Notes under the pieces: generated by a model
The model's input: only the letters and a program-made list of their open reading frames with translations
What the model was told of the DNA's origin: nothing
Databases searched by the model: none
Position numbers and translations under genes: made by a program
NCBI GenBank assembly: GCA_050250955.1
Contig: JBFWNR010000005.1
Location: forward strand, 62,001 to 126,000
DNA length: 64,000 nucleotides
DNA from: CAWAYR01 sp050250955
GTDB lineage: Bacteria; Acidobacteriota; Vicinamibacteria; Vicinamibacterales; UBA2999
Reading direction: 5' to 3'
Shown: positions 59,391-64,000 of the stretch, piece after piece
Position numbering within the stretch: the first letter of the stretch is position 1
How the letters are laid out: every line of letters begins with the position of its first letter

Positions 59391-60335
59391 TCAGGAGGAC
59401 GGGGCGTAGTAGCCGCGCTTGGTGCGCGCCGAGACGCCCGGACGGCTGATCTGGACGTTGAGCCGTCGCCAGGCGCCGTCGCGATGCTGGTTCGACGGGG
59501 CGTAGCCGATGGTGTACTGGCTCGACAGCTCGTCGGCGATGACGCCGTAGATGCCGGCCAGGTCCTCGGCCCGCTGCGGGAAGAACGCCCGTCCGCCGGT
59601 TTCCTGGGCCAGCTGCCGCAGCACGAACTCGGCCTCGCGAAAGCCCTTCGACAGGGCGCTCTCGCGCGACTGGAGGCCGATGCTGTAGATGGTCGTCTCC
59701 GACCGCTTGGCCAGATCCAGCACCTCTTCGAAGGTCACCAGGCTCGACGTGTCCTCGCCGTCCGACAGCACGACGATTGCCCGCCGCCGCACGTCCTCCT
59801 CGCTCTTGACGCGGATCTTCCCCAGCTCGCGCAGCGAGATGTAGATGGCGTTGAAGAGCGAGGTCGAGCCGCCGGCCTGCGTGGCGCGGATCGCGGTTTC
59901 CAGCGCCGGCACGTCGGCGGTGAAGTCCGACAGGATCTCGACGCGGGTGTCGAAGTCCACCACCTGCGCCAGGTCCTGCGACCGCAGCCGCCTGGCGAAG
60001 CCGATCGCGGCGTCCTGCGCCGTGAACATCCGCTGCTCCATGCTGGCGCTGGTGTCGAGCAGCAGCGACAGCGCGATCGGCAGGCTGGACTTGTTGAAGT
60101 AGGTGATCTCCTGTTTCGCGCCGTCTTCGAACACGCCGAAGTCGCGCCGCTCGAGGTCGGTGATGTAGTGGTTCTGCCCGTCCACCACCGTGACGTTCAG
60201 CGACACCATCTCGACGCGGGCGCGGAAGATCTGATCCGCCGGCTTGCGGATGCCCGGGAACTGCTGGGCCGCCAGCGCCGCGGTGGTGCCCGCGACGATG
60301 GCCAGGCCGGCGACGACGAACCCTCGACCGTTCAT
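59391..60335 (-). CDS. Secreted VWFA-related protein, intact MIDAS
   Basis: The 314-aa product has a signal peptide (ending AALAAQQFPG) and a VWFA-like domain of the acidobacterial type (TIGR03436): VVDGQNHYITDLERRDFGVFEDG, LSLLLDTSASME (MIDAS DxSxS intact), a central VVLSDGEDTSSLV, and the C-terminal SSQYTIGYAPSNQ. The family probably mediates metal-dependent binding in the periplasm. Its start overlaps the second VWFA gene by 4 nt. Confidence 0.88.
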   Translation of the reverse strand: MNGRGFVVAGLAIVAGTTAALAAQQFPGIRKPADQIFRARVEMVSLNVTVVDGQNHYITDLERRDFGVFEDGAKQEITYFNKSSLPIALSLLLDTSASMEQRMFTAQDAAIGFARRLRSQDLAQVVDFDTRVEILSDFTADVPALETAIRATQAGGSTSLFNAIYISLRELGKIRVKSEEDVRRRAIVVLSDGEDTSSLVTFEEVLDLAKRSETTIYSIGLQSRESALSKGFREAEFVLRQLAQETGGRAFFPQRAEDLAGIYGVIADELSSQYTIGYAPSNQHRDGAWRRLNVQISRPGVSARTKRGYYAPSS

Positions 60336-61219
60336 GGCGTTTGTCCCCGAGCCGCGCTGCCGTAGGCGATGAAGCCCGGGCGGGCGGCAGCCACCGCGAT
60401 CGTGTCGGGTGGGATCAGGGTCTGCGGGCGCGCATAGACCACTCGGAATTGATGGGTGAGGACGCGCGCGATCTCCACCAGCGCATCCCCGAAAGCCATG
60501 TCGGTGAGGACGTTGCGACGCAGGCCGCCGGTCTCGCGGACGCCGCGGTCGATGAGCGTGTCGCGCTGCTGCGCGGCCACCGTGAAGTCGCCGCGGCCCG
60601 GCGGATTGAGCAGCACCGCGTGCAGCGACGCGCCGGCCTGTTTGAGCCGGCCGAGCGGGCGGGCGTGGTGGAGCGTGCTGTACTCGACGCCCTGGGCGCT
60701 CAGCACGACGATGGCGGCGCGTTCGCCTTCGCGACGGATGAGCCCGTCGGACGCCTCGAGGACGGCGTCGAGCAGCAGCACGCCCGATCCGGGTTGCGAG
60801 AAGACCCGGCCGACGCCCGCCGCCAGCAGCGTGGCGTTGCTGGTGTAGTCGACGAGCAGCGTCGGCCGATCGGCCATCGTGACCAGCGTGACCGGGCCGA
60901 GGTCGCCCAGCGCGGCCAGGAACCGCGTCAGCCCGGTGCGGATGTTGGGAATCGCCGCCTCGGCCGCGGCGCTGTTGTCGATGAGCACCGCGATGTGCAT
61001 CGGGCCGGTGGCCCGGGAGATTCGCAGCACTTCCCGGCGCACGCCGTCCTCGCGGATGGCGATGTCGTCGGGCGACAGCTCAGTCACCGGCTGGCCCGAG
61101 GCCCGCTCGACCAGGGTCACGAAGGCCACCCGCTCGCGCGCCTGCGCGGCGAGCCACGCCGGCCACAATCCGGCTGCGATGGCACCTGCCGCGAGAAGTC
61201 TGCGGACGAGAAGGGGCAT
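60332..61219 (-). CDS. Secreted VWFA-related protein, degenerate MIDAS
   Basis: The 295-aa product has a signal peptide (about residues 1-25, ending WLAAQA) and the same domain plan as its neighbour: ASGQPVTELSPDDIAIREDG, IAVLIDNSAAAE, VVLSAQGVEYS and LTHQFRVVYARP. The MIDAS reads DNSAA rather than DxSxS, so metal binding may be lost. TATACT on the minus strand (about 61248-61243) lies 23 nt before the ATG. It precedes the intact paralogue, suggesting a functional pair. Confidence 0.85.
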   Translation of the reverse strand: MPLLVRRLLAAGAIAAGLWPAWLAAQARERVAFVTLVERASGQPVTELSPDDIAIREDGVRREVLRISRATGPMHIAVLIDNSAAAEAAIPNIRTGLTRFLAALGDLGPVTLVTMADRPTLLVDYTSNATLLAAGVGRVFSQPGSGVLLLDAVLEASDGLIRREGERAAIVVLSAQGVEYSTLHHARPLGRLKQAGASLHAVLLNPPGRGDFTVAAQQRDTLIDRGVRETGGLRRNVLTDMAFGDALVEIARVLTHQFRVVYARPQTLIPPDTIAVAAARPGFIAYGSAARGQTP

Positions 61220-61290
61220 GGGACAGACCTGGCGGAACGGCCAGTATAGTCCCGCGGCCGCGCCGCGCCACCGCCGGCTACACTGAAGCC

Positions 61291-61545
61291 GTGGCCCTGA
61301 CCCCGGACGCCCGCACGCTGCGCACGATTGGACAGCTCAGCACGATCGGGCTGGCGTTCGTCTTCGCGCTGGTGATGGGCTTTGCCGGCGGCTACTGGCT
61401 CGACCGCGCCGCGGGGACCGCGCCGTGGTTCTCGCTGCTGGGGTTCGGCGTCGGTCTCGCCGCCGGCATCCTCAACGTGGTGCGCACGATGCGGGCAGTG
61501 AGCGCCGCCGACCCGCCGCCCGGCCCGCCGGCCCGGCAGCCGTGA
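61291..61545 (+). CDS. AtpZ/AtpI-like F-ATPase assembly protein
   Basis: The 84-aa product has two membrane segments (GLAFVFALVMGFAGGYWLD and FSLLGFGVGLAAGILNVVRT) in the hairpin arrangement of AtpZ/AtpI-family small subunits, which help c-ring assembly or Mg2+/Ca2+ transport. It overlaps the next gene by 4 nt at the head of a small F-ATPase locus. Confidence 0.8.
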   Translation: MALTPDARTLRTIGQLSTIGLAFVFALVMGFAGGYWLDRAAGTAPWFSLLGFGVGLAAGILNVVRTMRAVSAADPPPGPPARQP

Positions 61546-62012
61546 ACGCGCCCACGGCGGCTGGCCCGGCGTCGGCGCCCGCCATGCTCGGCCGTCTGCG
61601 TCGCGACACGGTGGTGTGCGGCCTGGTCCTGGCGGCCGGCGCCGCGCTGGTCTGGCCGGCCCATCCCGGCCGCGCCGCCGGCATCCTCGGCGGCCTGGCA
61701 CTGGTGGCGCTGTCCTACGCCGGCATCCGGGCCGGAGTCGATGCCGCGTTGACGGCCGCGACCGGCGCCGGATCGACGGGCGACGCCACCGCCACGCCGT
61801 CCAGACCGGCGCCACCCGCGGGCTTCGTGAAGTTTTTCACAAGACATGCTATGCTGGCCGTCGGCGCATACGTTATGATTGCGCGTTTTGAGTTGCACCC
61901 GGTGGCCATGCTGGCTGGAGTCACGACGCCGGCCGTGGCCGCGGGCATCGAGTTCGTGCGTATCGTGCGGGCCCGCCGGTCGGGATCGGTCCAGGCCACG
62001 AAGTCTTCGTAG
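61542..62012 (+). CDS. AtpI-like membrane protein of the F-ATPase locus
   Basis: The 156-aa product has about four hydrophobic segments (VVCGLVLAAGAALVW, AAGILGGLALVALSYAGIRA, MLAVGAYVMIARF, MLAGVTTPAVAAGIEFVRI) with a Pro/Thr-rich linker near residue 80-98. The layout resembles ATP synthase subunit I. GTG start overlaps the AtpZ-like stop. A subunit (atpB) would normally follow, but the next gene is atpE. Confidence 0.65.
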   Translation: MNAPTAAGPASAPAMLGRLRRDTVVCGLVLAAGAALVWPAHPGRAAGILGGLALVALSYAGIRAGVDAALTAATGAGSTGDATATPSRPAPPAGFVKFFTRHAMLAVGAYVMIARFELHPVAMLAGVTTPAVAAGIEFVRIVRARRSGSVQATKSS

Positions 62013-62022
62013 GAGGCGTGTG

Positions 62023-62364
62023 TTGAGTACTCGACGGTCAATCCTGTCTGCGTTCCTGCTGCTGCTGGTCGCGGGCCTCGTGTCCCCGGTCTACGCCCAG
62101 GAGGCCGCCGGCGCCACCGGCACGGCCCTGGTGCAGTGGTCGATCATCACGGCCGGATTCGCCCTGGCGATCGCCGCCGCCGGCGGCGCGCTGGGTCAGG
62201 GCCGCGCGGTGAGCTCGGCCACCGAAGCGATTGCCCGCAACCCCGGCGCGGCCGGCGAGATCCGCGGCGCCCTCATCCTGGGCCTCGTGCTGATCGAGTC
62301 GCTGGTCATCTACGTGCTCCTGATCTCGCTGATTCTGTTCTTCCTCAAGCCGTTCGGCGGTTAG
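62023..62364 (+). CDS. atpE: ATP synthase subunit c with N-terminal signal peptide
   Basis: Forms the ion-carrying ring of F-type ATP synthase. The 113-aa product has a cleavable signal (about residues 1-25, ending VYAQ), two helices, the polar loop ARNPGAAGEIRGAL, and the ion-binding glutamate in LIESLVIY (Glu92, followed by Ser93 and with Tyr97), plus Gln59 in GALGQGRA. AGGAGG at 62011-62016 is six bases before TTG 62023 and three before GTG 62020; TTG was chosen. A strong terminator follows at 62400. No atpB or atpF neighbours are present. Confidence 0.9.
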   Translation: MSTRRSILSAFLLLLVAGLVSPVYAQEAAGATGTALVQWSIITAGFALAIAAAGGALGQGRAVSSATEAIARNPGAAGEIRGALILGLVLIESLVIYVLLISLILFFLKPFGG

Positions 62365-62399
62365 GGCCCGGCCCCCCGGGCCGTCCGCTCGCCAGTGTC

Positions 62400-62440
62400 A
62401 GAGGCAAGCCGTGCGCGACGGCTTGCCTCTTTCCTTTTTC
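62400..62440 (+). terminator. Rho-independent terminator after atpE
   Basis: Perfect 13-bp stem (62400-62412 with 62418-62430), 5-nt loop, and a T-rich tract TTCCTTTTTC. It lies across the first possible GTG of the DMT transporter and so argues for that gene's later start. Confidence 0.92.
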
Positions 62441-62458
62441 GGTGCCGCGCCCACGATC

Positions 62459-63376
62459 GTGACTGGTACCACGCGCCTCCTCACCCCGCTCGACGCGCTG
62501 CTCGTCCTGGTCGTCGTATCCTGGGGCGCCAACCTGTCGCTCATCAAGGTCGTGCTCCGCGAACTGCCGGCCGGCACCTTCAACGCCCTGCGGCTGCTGG
62601 TGGCGGCGGCGCTCTTCGCGGTGGTGATCGCCCGCACCCCGGCCGGCCAGCGCCGCCACATCGCCACTGCCGACTGGCCGCGCGTGGCCGCGCTGGGCGT
62701 CTTCGGCGGCACCCTCTACCAGGTGCTGTTCCTGGCCGCGGTGCCGCGCACCAGCGTCGCCAACACCGGCCTCATCTTCGGCATGGCCCCGGTGGTGATC
62801 TCGCTGCTCTCCGCGGCGGTCGGCCACGAACGCTTCGGCTGGACCCGCTGGCTGGGCGGCGCCTTGTCGGTGGTCGGGTTGTACTTCGTCGTCGGCGTCG
62901 GCGCCACGCTGTCGGTGAACTCGCTGGCCGGCGACCTGCTGGCGCTGGCCTCGGTCCTCTGCTGGGCCGGCTACTCGGTGGCGTCGCGCCCGCTGCTCGG
63001 CCGCTATTCGCCGACCGTGCTCACGGCGTGGACGCAGATTGTCGGCACCTGCCTCTACCTGCCGCTGACGGTGCCCGACCTGCGCGCCACCCAGTGGGAA
63101 GGCGTCTCGGCGCTCGGCTGGGGGCTGACGGTCGTGTCGGCCGTCTTCTGCCTCGTTGCGGCGTATGTCATCTGGTACACGGGGGTGCAGCGCCTGGGGG
63201 CGACGCGCACCTCGGCCTACAGCAACCTGACGCCGATCGCCGCCATGCTCATCGGGTGGCTGTGGGTGGGCGAGCCGTTGACCGCCGCCCAGGGCATCGG
63301 CGCCGCTGCCATCCTTGCCGGCGTCTTCGTGACCCGACTCTCGCCGGTGGTGCTGTCGCCGCTTCGCAGCGCCTGA
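62459..63376 (+). CDS. EamA-family (DMT) transporter
   Basis: The 305-aa product has ten hydrophobic segments in two EamA repeats: ALLVLVVVSWGANLSLIK with VLRELPAGTFNALRL, then LALASVLCWAGYSVASRPLL and SAYSNLTPIAAMLIGWLWVGE. It is a probable exporter of metabolites. The GTG at 62459 was chosen because the upstream GTG at 62411 lies inside the terminator hairpin. Confidence 0.88.
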   Translation: MTGTTRLLTPLDALLVLVVVSWGANLSLIKVVLRELPAGTFNALRLLVAAALFAVVIARTPAGQRRHIATADWPRVAALGVFGGTLYQVLFLAAVPRTSVANTGLIFGMAPVVISLLSAAVGHERFGWTRWLGGALSVVGLYFVVGVGATLSVNSLAGDLLALASVLCWAGYSVASRPLLGRYSPTVLTAWTQIVGTCLYLPLTVPDLRATQWEGVSALGWGLTVVSAVFCLVAAYVIWYTGVQRLGATRTSAYSNLTPIAAMLIGWLWVGEPLTAAQGIGAAAILAGVFVTRLSPVVLSPLRSA

Positions 63377-63423
63377 CGGCCGGACTCGCCGGCGCGGTCG
63401 TGTTCGGACGCCCCCGAATGTCT

Positions 63424-63439
63424 CCGAACGATCGTTCGG
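63424..63439. promoter_or_regulatory. Perfect palindrome CCGAACGATCGTTCGG
   Basis: Sixteen-base perfect dyad of the AACGNNCGTT kind commonly bound by TetR-family regulators, about 50 bp after the DMT transporter stop and 360 bp before the receptor start. No regulator gene is nearby. Confidence 0.45.
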
Positions 63440-63639
63440 TGTCTCCAGTTGCCTTTCGTCCCCGCTTCACGTAATCTGCCCTGTCACGCGGCCGTTTCAC
63501 CCCGGCTGACTCCCGGGCAGGCCGTCCGTTGTGTTGCCAGTTGTCGGCTTCGACGCGCGAAGCGTCGCGGCCGTTTTGAGGATCGGGGAGCCGGACTGGG
63601 CAGCGGCCTGACGCCGCTCTTCCCACGTCAGACGGCCGG

Positions 63640-63662
63640 GGCACGATGCGCGGCATCGTGCC
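63640..63662. other. Perfect stem-loop in the receptor leader region
   Basis: GGCACGATGC and GCATCGTGCC separated by GCG. It is not followed by a U-tract; it may be a structured leader or a processed repeat. Confidence 0.4.
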
Positions 63663-63803
63663 TCCGCCTTTCAACGCTCGAGCGCCAATCCAGCTGATCG
63701 ACCCGTGCGCCGGACCTCGCGGTTCCGCGCCGGCCGTGCCGTTGTCGTGTAGTCGGTACGTCGGCCGGCCTGTACCTGGGCCGGGCCCCACAGGAGGATA
63801 CGA

Positions 63804-64000
63804 ATGCAGCGATGGTTTATCGGGCTGCTGGTTGCGGCAGTGGCCGTGACGGCAGCGTCTAGCGCATATGCCCAGGGCGGCAGCGTCGGCTCGACCGGCG
63901 TGATCGCCGGCCGCGTCAGCGATGCTCAGGGGGCGGTGCTCCCGGGTGTGACGGTCACGATCACCAGCCCGTCGATGATGGGCACCCAGACGTCGGTCAC
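63804..64000 (+). CDS. TonB-dependent receptor with carboxypeptidase-like domain (5' part only)
   Basis: The visible 65 codons begin with a signal peptide (MQRWFIGLLVAAVAVTAASS, ending AYAQ), followed by GVIAGRVSDAQGAVLPGVTV, the start of a carboxypeptidase-regulatory-like domain as in acidobacterial TonB-dependent receptors. AGGAGG six bases upstream supports the start. The rest lies beyond the right window edge. Confidence 0.82.
   Translation, partial: MQRWFIGLLVAAVAVTAASSAYAQGGSVGSTGVIAGRVSDAQGAVLPGVTVTITSPSMMGTQTSV

Larger units (their letters stand above)
63377..63803. other. 427-bp intergenic region before a TonB-dependent receptor
   Basis: No gene is supported. It contains a perfect 16-bp palindrome (63424-63439), a six-base stem (CGACGC/GCGTCG, 63551-63567) and a perfect 10-bp stem with 3-nt loop (63640-63662). 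No known riboswitch motif was recognised, although a structured 5' leader is possible. Confidence 0.5.

Noticed and set aside
62411..62458. Upstream GTG start of the DMT transporter
   Set aside because: It lies inside the perfect terminator hairpin of atpE and would add a non-membrane tail before the first helix.
63377..63803. Cobalamin riboswitch before the TonB-dependent receptor
   Set aside because: I could not find a convincing B12 box or the expected arrangement of paired elements; only simple stem-loops are visible.

Overview
The window is about 70% G+C, densely coded on both strands, and looks like part of a chromosome from a member of Acidobacteriota, most probably the Vicinamibacteria. 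The evidence is a tandem pair of secreted VWFA-related proteins of the acidobacterial type, a Ser/Thr kinase fused to a TolB-like propeller, TonB-dependent receptors with a carboxypeptidase-like N-terminal domain, and many small secreted or DUF proteins. No rRNA, tRNA, CRISPR array, prophage or insertion sequence was recognised.

Layout: (1) 1-9650 holds pyrimidine biosynthesis: pyrD (cut by the window edge) and pyrK on the minus strand, then pyrR-pyrB-pyrC and an orotate-phosphoribosyltransferase-like gene on the plus strand, with a TonB-dependent receptor and a membrane phosphodiesterase-like protein between them. The canonical pyrE lies far away at 46193. (2) 9658-19668 holds accessory genes: secreted haem proteins, a class V aminotransferase, the kinase-propeller protein, asparaginase, and an AhpD/CMD-family gene with an in-frame TGA exactly where the second cysteine of CxxC should be, a strong selenoprotein candidate. 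(3) 19690-24523 is a hydrolase followed by an overlapping decarboxylase-transaminase-semialdehyde dehydrogenase operon (GABA-shunt-like). (4) 24572-36176 is a run of secreted hydrolases, DUF proteins and small-molecule enzymes, interrupted by one unusual gene bracketed by two inverted copies of a 90-bp palindromic element (27338-28290). (5) 36215-46032 holds pntAB, a second M28 peptidase, a TIGR02757 protein, greB, a MOSC protein, two overlapping glycosyltransferases and a TolC-like outer-membrane protein. (6) 46193-51819 is a housekeeping block: pyrE, truA, uppS, cdsA, dxr, rseP (pyrimidine, tRNA modification, envelope lipid, isoprenoid, envelope protease). (7) 52046-64000 holds an unknown protein, a pentad-repeat protein, an N-acyl-D-amino-acid deacylase, a fused cobA-hemD, an aldo/keto reductase, an NhaC-like antiporter, the VWFA pair, a partial F-ATPase locus (atpZ/I and atpE but no atpB), a DMT exporter and the start of another TonB-dependent receptor.

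Two features recur. Heptamer arrays (GCTAGCC or its complement) sit in intergenic gaps at five places and sometimes provide the stop codon of the adjacent gene. Many start codons lie only 7-9 nt after a TANNNT -10 box, which points to leaderless transcripts. Gene functions are inferred from motifs and remembered family features. No database search was run.
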